Origin: Acanthochromis polyacanthus
Lineage: Eukaryota > Chordata > Actinopteri > Pomacentridae
Assembly (NCBI RefSeq): GCF_021347895.1
Contig: NC_067120.1
Location: 25,343,361 to 25,407,360, forward strand
DNA length: 64,000 nucleotides
Direction of reading: 5' to 3'
Below, in pieces: positions 1 through 10,134 of this stretch. The notes below the pieces were generated by a model. That model was not told the origin of the DNA. It worked only from the letters and a program-made list of their open reading frames with translations, and did not search any database. A program made the translations under genes and the position numbers. How positions within the stretch are numbered: the first letter of the stretch is position 1; each line of letters opens with the position of its first letter.

Positions 1-2323
1 TATTTAGCATTGATTTAGAGCTACTTTCCAATTTGTAGCCCAAAACCATACGAGCTGCTCTATTTTGTAAGATCTGTAACCTTTTTAACACTGTTTTTGT
101 TGCATTTGACCAAACAGGCGAGCAATAATCTAGATATGAGAGGACCAAGGCGTGTGTGATTTGTATAATTGCTTTCCCTGTTAGAGCATGTTTGTACCTT
201 TTTAACATTGAAATTGCTCTTGCCATTTTTGTACACATCACTTCTACATGTTTAGCCCATGTTAATTTATTGTCAACTATAAGACCTAACAATTTTGTCT
301 CTTGGACCTGTGTTATTCTTACTCCATCTATAAATAATTGTAAGTCATGTATATATTTGATACTATTTCTTGATCCCACAACCATTGAAACTGTCTTAAC
401 TGTATTTAATACCATTTGATTATACTTAATCCAACTTATAACATTTTTCAGTTCTTTATCTAAAATACTTTTCAATTCATTTACAGTCTGTGCTGATGAA
501 TAGAGTGTAGAGTCATCGGCATACATGACAACTTTAGCTTTTTCTAGAACTAGTGGCATCTCATTGGTATAGATATTGTAGAGCAAAGGTCCAAGGCAAC
601 TGCCTTGTGGCACCCCACATGTTACAGTTTTTTCTGTTGAAAAATGACCATTGAAAAAAACAGACTGTGTTCTCTTATCTAAGTAGCTTCTAAACCATAT
701 TACTGCTGACTTCTCGAAGCCATAACTTTCGAGTTTATCCAAAAGTAGTTTGTGGTTTAGAATATCAAATGCAGCCGAATAATCTAACATAATTGTTCCT
801 ACAATATTATTTTTCTCAATTTCTTTTAACCAATCATCAGTCATTTGTATTAGGGCAGTGCCTGTTGAATGCTTCTGCCTGTAGGCATGTTGATAATCAG
901 TTAGCAAATTATTTTCATGGAAATATGCATTCACTTGTTCATATACAATTTGTTCCATTACTTTTGCTAATACAGGCACTAAACTTATGGGGCGACTATT
1001 GTGCCCAGAGAATGTGCTTTTTTTATCTTTTGGAAGTGGAATCACTTTTACTTTCTTCCACTCACGAGGACAGTAACTATTAGTAAAACTTAGGTTTATT
1101 ATATGACAAATTACAGGAGCAATGTAGTCAGCAGCCATCCTCAAAAGGCATGGATCTAAACCATCCAGACCTGCTGGTTTGTTTTTTATATTTTTAAGGA
1201 TTTTCTCAACTTCTTTTGTTGTTACACTTTTTAAATTAAATCGACAGTGTTTGCGCTCCATCAATTTGTCTCTTATTAATTTGTTTGATCCGATATTATT
1301 ATCGGTTTTTGATAATGTTGTCTTAAGGTTTTCAACTTTTTCTATGAAGTAACTACTGAAATAGTTTGCAATCTCCTTCGGTTTTGTTAGGAAGACACCT
1401 TCAGCTTCTATAAAAGCAGGTGTTGATTTCCTGTTTCTTCCTATGATGTCATGTATTATGTTCCACACTTTCTTACTATCATTTTGAATATTATTAATTT
1501 TATTTTCATAAAATAATTTCTTTTTATGTCTATTTAGTTTTGTTATTTGATTTCTTAATTTACGATATTTAATCCAATCATCCTGATTTCCTGAGGAGTT
1601 GGCAGCTTTCTTTGCCTGCTCTCTCTGGTTTATCATTTGTTTTAATTCTTGATCTAACCACGGTGTTTTTATATTTTTTGTGCAGAACCTTCTGAGAGGA
1701 GCGTGTTTATCTGCTATTGACCCAAAAACATTGTTAAATAATTTTATTGCCTCATCAGCATCAGTTTGCTTCTTTATTTTTAACCAATTTACCTGTTTAA
1801 CTTCATCTAGGAAATGTTCCAGTATAAACCTTTTATACGACCTTTTATATATTATATTAGGTCCAACTTTATCTATTTTAACCTTCCTAACCGTAAGAAT
1901 TAAATTATGGTCAGTACATCCCACAGGAATGGATACAGTGCCTGTACAGAGTTCAGGTGTATTTGTAAAAATATGGTCTATACACGTAGCAGTTGTTGTC
2001 CCATCATTTTTATAACATAATCGTGTAGGTTTTTTTATGAGCTGCACAAAACCATTCACAGAGGTTATTTCTGAAAGCTTGTCCCTTAGAGAACATTTCT
2101 TTACCAACCAATCAATGTTCAAATCTCCTACAAAATAAGTTTCATGACCCATCGCACTAATTTTCTCTAACATCATACTAATCATGTTCATATAATCATT
2201 ATTTGCATTTGGTGGCCGGTAGCAGCATCCTATTAATAGAGGCTTTATGTATGGTAAATGTACTTTAAGCCAAACTGCCTCTAGATAACCCTGAGTACAA
2301 TCTTTCTCAGGTCTTGCCCCTTT
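1..2323 (-). mobile_element. LINE (CR1/L2/Rex-like clade), 5'-truncated, frame open to window edge
   Basis: Non-LTR retrotransposon polyprotein read on the minus strand. I followed the frame codon by codon from a TAA at 2324-2326 to base 1 and met no stop, about 774 codons. In order it shows the second half of an APE-type endonuclease (GDLNIDW near 2114-2131, a TDHN motif near 1910), a spacer, then reverse transcriptase with an AFD block near 770, GVPQGS around 602-616 and the catalytic YADD at 512-523. The thumb and C-terminus run off the left edge. The first part of the endonuclease is missing, which is typical of 5' truncation during target-primed insertion. No ATG is needed for an internal fragment. 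The stop-free frame suggests a young copy. The clade assignment comes from motif flavour only. Confidence 0.85.
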
Positions 2324-2952
2324 TTAATAGCTCTTACTATTATTGCCTTTCTACATTTGGTGAGCACTGATTGTTCATGATCCAATGTGTTGTCTGCAGT
2401 GTCCCTTAGCCAAATCAGCCAAGAATTTATGCCTCTCTACACATCTCATGTCTCAAAAGACAAACCATCTTCCTATTACATTGTGAGTCCTATACAACAG
2501 CAGAATGAGCTGTTATCATCTGTGGTAAAAAGAAAAAAAAACAACTCCCTAAGAGTCACACTAGAACCTGACAGAATGAAAAAAACATTCTTCCCAAAGA
2601 CAGGACGTGCCACCACCCGTAAGCACCCAGAAGACAAAAGAGCGACCGTTCACCTCTGACATCTGTCGCTGATTCCACTTCCCTTCTCAGTGAAACAGAG
2701 CTGCCTCGACTGTTCTCCTCACCGCCAGTTTGCTCTCACAGACCAGACGTCAATTATTGCTATGATTCAGTTTGGAAATGTGTTTCAAATACTGAAGCAC
2801 AAAATAGATTTCAATATGACTCCTTTGTTCTTATTGATTAATGTGAAAGAACGTAAGTTGATTCAAATCCCCCAAATCCCCCCAAAACCCCACAGGACCG
2901 AAAACACCCCCAGTAATCCCACTGTTCCCATTTTGACCAACATGTGTGCCAC

Positions 2953-2953
<1 letters not shown>
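2324..2953. other. No recognised gene
   Basis: Unique-looking sequence between the LINE and the first microsatellite. Short open frames occur here but show no motif or splice support. Confidence 0.5.

Positions 2954-3016
<63 letters not shown>
2954..3016. repeat. (CA)n microsatellite
   Basis: About 31 uninterrupted CA dinucleotides. Open frames across it are repeat artefacts. Confidence 0.98.
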
Positions 3017-3019
<3 letters not shown>

Positions 3020-3141
3020 AAAATATGAAAACAATCCTCTTTGTCCTTATCTGCAGATAGGACATGCTGATGTTTTCCAACAGTCATCCTCCTCATATTT
3101 CACCTGTGAAGCTTAGCAAACCGAAGCATGAACTAAACTGT

Positions 3142-3402
3142 GTGAAGCATGTAAAGTGTATGTGGTGTTTAAATATTAACCTGAGCTGCTCCTTTCTGCG
3201 TGAAACAAACAGAAACCAACAACACAAACAGAAAATGATCAATGCATACCTCATGAGGTTTTGTAAACCTTCTTTGCTGGAGTTTCTCCTCACCAGAGCG
3301 TTGGACATGGTTCTTGTTTGTTGTCTTCTACTGTTTGTCTTGCAATCTCCCCTAGAAATCAAGTAGATCACACCGGCCACTGAGATTAGCTTTCTCCTCT
3401 TT
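3142..3402 (+). repeat. Segment A, copy 1 of a direct duplication
   Basis: About 260 bp that recurs nearly unchanged at 4964-5230 in the same orientation, with a few substitutions and a small indel near the CTAGAAATCAAG motif. The two copies flank a Tc1 remnant. No coding signal is recognised. Confidence 0.9.
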
Positions 3403-3659
3403 TTCTTCTTTTCCAGATCGACGCTGACACTGAAGGCAGCTGTCTGTCCTGCAGCTGCACAGAAGCCCACGGCTCAGATTATGTGTGAGAGAGACAGTGG
3501 GATATACTAGAAAAGACCCACACACACATACACTCCTGTTGTTCTATATCACACACAGTTCTCTGCCCTGCAATGCTTGTTGGGAATGTCAGCGAAGCTC
3601 AGAGAGACTCCCTTCTCTAACTCGTGGAGGCTGGGTTTTTAGTCATTACACTCCCCCCT

Positions 3660-3660
<1 letters not shown>

Positions 3661-3747
<87 letters not shown>
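3661..3747. repeat. (CA)n microsatellite
   Basis: About 43 CA units directly after a C-rich run. A 19-20 base A run follows at about 3909-3927. Confidence 0.98.
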
Positions 3748-3749
<2 letters not shown>

Positions 3750-4244
3750 CACCCCCTCCCTTTGTCCTACATATGGTTTTCATTGAAGAACTCAGTAGAG
3801 AGAGGCTTAACTTCTCCCTTTTTTCTTTCCTTCTTCTCTGCCTTTCTCTCTTATCCCGTGTGACGTGATCTTCCCTGAGGGGGAATGAAAGACGATACCT
3901 GCTCCCTGAAAAAAAAAAAAAAAAAAATCCACTACTGAACCATCCTGACCGCTCCTCAACATTTCAATCTCTCTTCGATTGCCTGGCAGATTAGCAGACA
4001 GCAGCCAACAAAATCAAAGTGAGGGAGCCCTAACTGAAGTATTGGTGTCAGACTGTGAAAATATTCTGATTGTAAGGAAGCCCACAATTACATACTGCTT
4101 TAGGTTAGGAAACATCAGCAGTGAAATGTGTACAAATGTTGAAAAGCTGAAGTAGTGATTCTAAAGAAAAGAAGCATTTTGTTTATGTCTGAACAAAGAT
4201 GAGGAAACTGTCCTCCTCCTAACACCGAAATATTTACAAATATA

Positions 4245-4963
4245 GAGTCAGGTCCATAAATATTTGGACATTGACACAATTTTCAGCATTTCAGCTCTGT
4301 ATGCCACCACAAAGGATTTGAAATGAAACAATCAAGATGTGCTTTAAAGGCAGATTTTCAGCTTTAATGTGTGAGTATTTACATTTAAATCAAATGAACA
4401 GTGAAGGAATTCAACCACATTTTATTTGTGCTCTCTATCTTTTTAAGGGACCAAAAGTAAATGAACAAACAAACATAATCCTAAATCAAGTTGTCAGTTT
4501 TAATATTTGGTTGAAAATCCTATGCAATCAACAACAGCCTGAAGTCTGGAACCTAGAGATGTCACTTGACGTTGGGTTTGGTCTCTCTGATGCTCTGCCA
4601 GGCTTCTACTGCTGTTGTTTTCAATTCCTGTTTGTTCTTGGGACATTTTCCCTTCAGATTTGTCTTAAGCAAGTGTAATGGATGCTCAACTGGATTCAGG
4701 TCAGCTAAATGATTTGGTCATTGCACAATATTTGCCTTAAAAAATTATTTGGTTACTTTCACAGCAGGCTTCAGGTCATTGTCCATCTGCACCATGAAGG
4801 GCCATCCAGTGAGTTCTGCAACTGTCACATCATCAATAAATATAAGAGCACCAGTTTCATTGGCAGCCATACGTGCCACCACCATCACACTACCACCATC
4901 ATGCTTCACTGAGGAGCTGGTATGCTTTGGATCTTGAGCAGTTCCTTCCACATGCTTCACACA
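4245..4963 (-). mobile_element. Tc1-like transposon remnant
   Basis: The left end carries a Tc1-type terminus (CAGGTCCATAAATATTTGG) after a TA. Toward the right, the minus strand encodes a decayed transposase piece: a VKHDGGSVMV block followed by MAAN, FIDDV and VQMDND, matching the segment of Tc1 transposases before and at the second catalytic Asp. Stops and frame changes surround it. The right half of the element is missing, because the sequence switches into segment A copy 2. Confidence 0.8.
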
Positions 4964-5230
4964 GTGAAGCATGTGAAGTGTATGTGGTGTTTAAATATTA
5001 ACTTGAGCTGCTCCTTTCTGCGTGAAACAAACAGAAACCAACAACACAAACAGAAAATGATCAATGCATACCTCATGAGTTTTTGTAAACCTTCTTTGTT
5101 GGAGTTTCACCTCACCAGAGTGTTGGACATGTTTCTTGTTTGTTGTCTTCTACTGTTTGTCTTCAAATCTTCCTCTCCCTAGAAATCAAGCAGATCACAC
5201 CGGCCACTGAGATTAGCTTTCTCCTCCTTT
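4964..5230 (+). repeat. Segment A, copy 2
   Basis: Direct repeat of 3142-3402. It joins the broken edge of the Tc1 remnant on the left and an inverted scrap of the same Tc1 on the right. Confidence 0.9.
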
Positions 5231-5261
5231 TATATATACACCACAAACCTGTTTGCATCCA

Positions 5262-5320
5262 TTTCACTTGCTTAAGACAAATCTGAAGTGAAAATGTCCC
5301 AATAACAAACAGGAATTGTA
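5262..5320 (-). mobile_element. Inverted scrap of the same Tc1 remnant
   Basis: The reverse complement of about 4619-4680 (shared core GCTTAAGACAAATCTGAAG), in the opposite orientation to the main remnant. Confidence 0.8.
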
Positions 5321-5439
5321 ATGTCGCTTAAAAATGTGTTTCTACTTTGTTTTAGCAGTTCAGTGTGGTTTGTTTATTCTTGTAACCATGGTAATGCAGT
5401 ACCAGTGCATGCTGGGAAACAGGAAGTAAAAATGGCCAT

Positions 5440-5700
5440 GCGGTTACCATGCGGCCAGCTGCATTGTCAGCAGGCAGCTGTCCACTGCCTGCTGACAATC
5501 ATGATTGTGATCCTACTACAAATCCATCGCTGTAGACTTATTGGAACTTATGCGGTATCCATATGTAATGGACACATGCAAAACACACGCCTGTGCTCAG
5601 CACAAGGTCATTTTGTTTGTGGGTACATCTATATTAAATAGCCACACTCTATGGTGCCGCAATTTCTTATCAACAACAACTAATAAACAAATGTGGCATT
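5440..5700 (+). repeat. Interspersed repeat R2, copy 1, with perfect hairpin
   Basis: Contains a perfect 15-bp stem (5463-5477 with 5485-5499, 7-nt loop). The right part (AAGGTCATTTTGTTTGTGGG onward) recurs inverted at 17800-18165 and direct at 34497-34563 plus 38347-38464. No protein is encoded. The family name is mine. Confidence 0.75.
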
Positions 5701-6857
5701 TAAAAAAAGAATATGAGGGAATGGTGTACTGGTGGAGTACTGTGCTCTCTTGTTGTATTATTATGTTCATGAAGGGTCCTAGTTTAGCAAAGCAATTTAA
5801 ATCATATCTAAATATTTTCATAAACATCGTCAAGGTTTATTTTTATGTCTAAATCAAACTTAACCTATGCAGTGGCAGTGAAGTATCAGAAAACTGTTAT
5901 AGTTTTGCAGTGGTGATGGCCTACTGTTGACAGAGATGTTAGATTAGAAATGCTTACACACCGTAGAGTCAATACATTATGACTATGCACAGGTGAGCCA
6001 TCAGTTTTTGTAGTCTACTGAAATGGGCACGTGCTAAGCTGACCTGAGTATTCTAAGTATCAGTATGTGAATGCCAGTGGCCTTAACCCTCATCAGTACA
6101 CGTGGCAAAACCAATTAATCCGTACACTTGGGGTCCAATTGGACCATAGTAATATTTCATGTGTCACATTTCTGTATCTGTCCATGTCTTCTCAATATAT
6201 TTTCCTGAAATGCGTGTCGTCTGTAGATAAAATATTAACAAAACAATGAAATTACTCCAGGGTTTATACACCAATCTTGAAGTTAAATTTACTACCATTT
6301 AATACCTTTTTTTACTACCTTCAGATTTTTTTTTACAACCATCAAGACACCGAGTTGCAAGTATTAATCAGAAACCTTTTTTGATATGCACGCAGATTTT
6401 GACATACAACACTTACATCATACTTACCACTATCCAAGGAGACCTAGTTATTTAGCTACAGGGTATTAGATACAGTAACTGGTGCAATGTGAGGTGGGGT
6501 GCCTTGCTTCAGAGGCGCTTAAGCGATGGAATGGTATTGAATTTAAACTTAGGTGCAACCTTTTCAAGATTGACTCCCAACCATTAGGCAACAGCTACTA
6601 ATACTATAAAAGAAGAGATTTAGACAAAATATTGCACATTTATTTCCTGTCCCCATGGAAGAGTCCACTAGCCCATTAAGAACATGTTTAACAACCACAC
6701 AAACCAGTAAAAACAAATTGAGACAAGGATTGAACAGCCAACTAGGTTTAAATGACCAACAAATCTGCACGCAAATTTTCACAAAACACTTAATCAAAAA
6801 GAGAGCAGGATGATAAAATAAAAAAATCTTGTGCCAAGTGCCTTAACCTTTCATAAA

Positions 6858-6858
<1 letters not shown>

Positions 6859-6901
<43 letters not shown>
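6859..6901. repeat. (GA)n microsatellite
   Basis: About 21 GA units. Confidence 0.97.
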
Positions 6902-6902
<1 letters not shown>

Positions 6903-7117
6903 AAATCAGAATCTTACAGCAAGTGCGTCAGCTGCACAGCCTGGTCCTCGTTAGTTTTGTCCATTTGCACCAATAGACTGTGTGCACGTCAAAAATGTTA
7001 ACTTCTGGGTTCTGACCGGGAGGGCTTACAGGTCCTTCTGGAGGCTATTTCGCAGCATGGATAACATGGAATCAAAAAAGAAAAACACTGTTTTCTCGGC
7101 AAAACAAAAAAATCAGA

Positions 7118-7309
7118 TTTCAGCGTGTTCAAGGTCGATATGGGAGGTACTGTAGTGTACCATTATGTTCGGCTTCTGGTGTTTATAACGGTTCTATAAG
7201 CCTTCACCGTTTTCCAAAAGACCGGCATTTGCGGGCTCAGTGGATTGCCAAAATTAGACGAAAAAAAATGTTTCACACTGAGCTGAGGATCGGGAATATT
7301 AATGCATAG
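7118..7309 (+). pseudogene. THAP-type zinc finger fragment
   Basis: The frame beginning near 7118 reads GRYCSVPLCSASGVY, then SLHRFPKDRHLRAQW and IAKIRRK, and ends at a TAG at 7307-7309. The CxxxxC start, the HRFPK block and the RxxW pair are the N-terminal two thirds of a THAP DNA-binding domain. The closing CxxH of the C2CH finger is not found; after IRRK the sequence loses similarity. It is either one exon without a clear donor or a broken copy. THAP domains occur in host regulators and in P-element-type transposases, and the fragment cannot tell these apart. Confidence 0.6.
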
Positions 7310-7431
7310 TCACTGATCAAACAGCAAATATCTGATAAACTATAACAACAATCCGTGCACTCTTCAGTCATTTGTTATTCCGTTTTGACATCTAATCAAA
7401 TATAGAGGACGCTACCACAGGCAACGCACTC

Positions 7432-7746
7432 CGTGGTCGGACAACTGGGGCAGACGGGGGCGTCTCGGTCTCGCCGCTGAGAGCCACGGCGGAGTTATGT
7501 GACGATCAGCGTGTGTGAATCATTTCCTTGTTACCCACATCATTCAAAACGGACTCGGGGATTTGAATGAAGTTTTCAGGGTCGGTCAGAAATGACACAA
7601 GGACTAAGTGATTAGACTTCGGCAGTGATACGGCTTAAAGTTTGGATCCACGTATAGGTTGTGGGAGAGCAATCTGCGGACAGATGAGCGCTAATCCACG
7701 ATCCCGCAGGCCGCGGTCGCTCTCGGAAGTCGAAGTGGCATCATCC
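7432..7746 (+). repeat. Interspersed repeat R1, copy 1
   Basis: Recognised by GGTCAGAAATGACACAAGG and a GC-rich end. The same unit is at 20150-20327 (inverted), 33612-33895 (direct) and 50230-50480 (inverted). In the last copy it forms the left end of a larger insertion, so R1 is probably the terminal part of a DNA transposon family. Confidence 0.75.
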
Positions 7747-8206
7747 AGGGAGATGTCAAGTTAGCATTGCAGCAGCTAAGTCAGCTTTGTACTCAGTGCG
7801 CACACGGAGGATTTCAGCTCTCTAACGACCAATGAATGCATTGCTATGACGTCGACGTGAGCGACTGACGAACGTTCCGGTATAAAATTTTGCAAGCAAG
7901 ATATGTTTATTTTATTTATGTTTATTTTTTGATCAAAATGAAACAGCTCATTGTCTAAAAGAAAAAAAATTAATACCTCGTTTTTAAAAAATAATACCTT
8001 TTGCCCAAATTTAAAACCTTTTAAGGCCATTAAATTTTGCGTTTTTGATTTATCACTTTTTAATACTTTTTAAAACCCCGCGGAAACCCTGTACTATAGA
8101 TGCTTACTGACATGAATTGCTTACAATATTTGTGTAAGAACTCCTGAATTATAATGAAACACAATGCAACTGAAGCAATCATCACAAGAGCAACATACCA
8201 TAAACA

Positions 8207-8508
8207 TATGAAGAGTTCATTTGCAAAAATATAAAACTTTGTTTTATAAATTTTCAAAAAAATCATTTTTTATTGTTTACTTGAGATAATAATAATAATA
8301 ATAATAATAATAGTAATAATAATAATTATTATTATTACAATAACACAAATAATTTATTTTTTCTCAATTTTGTCATGTAATTTTCTACTGAGTCAAATCC
8401 ACTCAACTTCAGTTTGATTGATATCATCTCAAGTAAACAAAAAAAAAAGTTTTCTGAAAATTTGTGAAAAACGGAATTATCTGTTTCTGCAAATGAACTC
8501 TTCATATG
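8207..8508. repeat. Imperfect palindrome (foldback) with ATA microsatellite
   Basis: The arm at 8207-8288 (CATATGAAGAGTTCATTTGC to TTGTTTACTTGAG) is mirrored by 8428-8508 (CTCAAGTAAAC to GCAAATGAACTCTTCATATG). Between them is an (ATA)n tract at about 8286-8338. It looks like a small foldback MITE. Confidence 0.75.
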
Positions 8509-8749
8509 TAAATAAAAGATGCACAGTCTGTCTGGGGTCTGGCTGGGGTCCACATTCACCCCAAACAATTTTTTATATATACACCACAAACCTGGTTGCA
8601 ATCAAATAGGCTTTGGTGTGTGTGATGACAACTGCGTGGGTGACACCTACCTAAAGGGACTGAAAAATCCAACTTGTAAATAAAAAAAATATGACAAGTT
8701 GTATACCCCTGGGGTACGCACGGACCCCAGATGTACTGATGAGGGTTAA

Positions 8750-9560
8750 TTATACTGTCTTGGGGATGTGTACGTGGTCAGCTGCAGACACTATGGACAC
8801 CACAGCAATGTAGCTGTTGCTATTATGTACATTTTAGATTCTTTGAAGTTTGTGTTCCAAAAATGCACAGTAGAATGCATATTTCATGCACTTCTGTATA
8901 TTTCTTGTATTAATGTCTGGAAGGTTCCAGTCTCCTCTCTGCACACAGATATGATATTTTCATGTCTTCAGTGGAAGATTTTGAGGTGTTTAAGTCACAT
9001 ACTTCCTGCACATCATGATTTATTTATGATACAAGTTCTGATTCAGACTACTGTTAAACAGATTTGGCTTGAAAAACAGATCCAGGTAAAATTAAAAGCT
9101 CTTATTTGAATTTAAGAATTGCAAAAATCCTGTTGATCTTCACTTGTACATGTGATGTATCCAGGTCAGCTGAATTCAGAGGCGAATTGTTGCTGAGCAC
9201 ACGCAGGAATTCTCCTTCTGCCCTTCACTCTGTAACAAACAAACTCTACATCTTTGTCTTGCCCACCCCTCCCAAAACCCTCACACACATATTCAACACA
9301 CCGCCGTTACTATGGCAACCACTCAAGTGCTTGCTTGGTGGCACGTCAGACAAAAGGACATTCTGGGAAGTGAATTCATGGTGTGGACAACCCCCTTTAT
9401 GCTGAAGCTCATAAAATAGAGCTGCAGTTTCCAGTGAACCCTGGCTGACCTGAACACAACCTTGACACTCAGACACAGAATGCAAGCACACAGCAGCTCA
9501 ACAACTTTGCCTAAGTGCGTACCTGCAATCATTGTTTCTCCTGAAAAAAAAACCAACTCA
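8750..9560. other. No recognised gene
   Basis: Several short open frames are present on both strands but none shows a family motif or splice support. Confidence 0.45.
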
Positions 9561-9566
9561 TATCTT

Positions 9567-10025
9567 GAAGAATGGCCCATGGAAGCTTCAAACACTAAGT
9601 CACTCACTATTACACAATAACAGTGTCAATAAAAGTCAAGAATGGCACATCTGCCCAGAGGTATGTATCCATACTATAAAAACTATATGTGCCAATGTAA
9701 CAGTGAAGAATGGCACATGTAAACTTATGTAAACACACTCACAATCACACACAATATAACTCATATTCACTCTCTATTTCACACACACAAAAGAAAAATA
9801 TGTGCCAAAGTAAGAGTCAAGATTGGCACATCTTGCTACAGGTATGTAGGTATGCATAGTATAAAAACATTTAAAAGAAAAAGATGTGCCAATTAAACAG
9901 TGAAGAATGGCACATGTAAGCTGTTAAATCTCACAATACAATAACAGTGACAAAATAACACTGTCTCAACCAGACGAAAGAAAAATATGTTCCAATGTAA
10001 CGGTCAAGAATGGCACATCTGCCCA
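9567..10025. repeat. Degenerate array of short hairpins (ATGTGCCA...TGGCACAT)
   Basis: At least four modules in which ATGTGCCA is followed about 16 bases later by its inverse TGGCACAT: 9690-9721, 9801-9834, 9884-9917 and, degenerate, 9988-10019. Partial modules lie at about 9567-9585 and 9633-9655. Loops resemble each other (AATGTAACAGTGAAGAA). The array lies just past the 3' end of the SAMD3-like gene. Paired inverted motifs near an element end are what subterminal transposase sites look like; that reading is an inference. Confidence 0.7.
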
Positions 10026-10134
10026 CAGGTAGGGTATGCCAATATAAACATGCTAATACCAATATAAACAGTTCAACATTCTAACACATATCTTAAAGAC
10101 AACTAAGTGTCCCAGTGAAATGCATGACATTGGT

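Larger units (their letters stand above)
6087..8745. mobile_element. piggyBac-like non-autonomous element (candidate), composite
   Basis: TTAA at 6083-6086 and 8746-8749 directly flanks a 13-bp inverted terminus (CCCTCATCAGTAC at the left, its reverse complement at the right). TTAA target duplication plus a CCCT start is the piggyBac signature. The 2.66-kb interior holds no piggyBac transposase. It holds a (GA)n run, a THAP-type fragment, a copy of repeat R1 and a palindrome, so it has probably been filled by later insertions. The terminus is short, so an accidental match is not excluded. Confidence 0.5.

Noticed and set aside
2690..3868. Open frames rich in His-Thr or Cys-Val
   Set aside because: Translations of (CA)n microsatellites.
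9567..10025. CACTA-type element end
   Set aside because: The hairpin array would fit, but no CACTA terminus or partner end was found, so it is listed only as a hypothesis.
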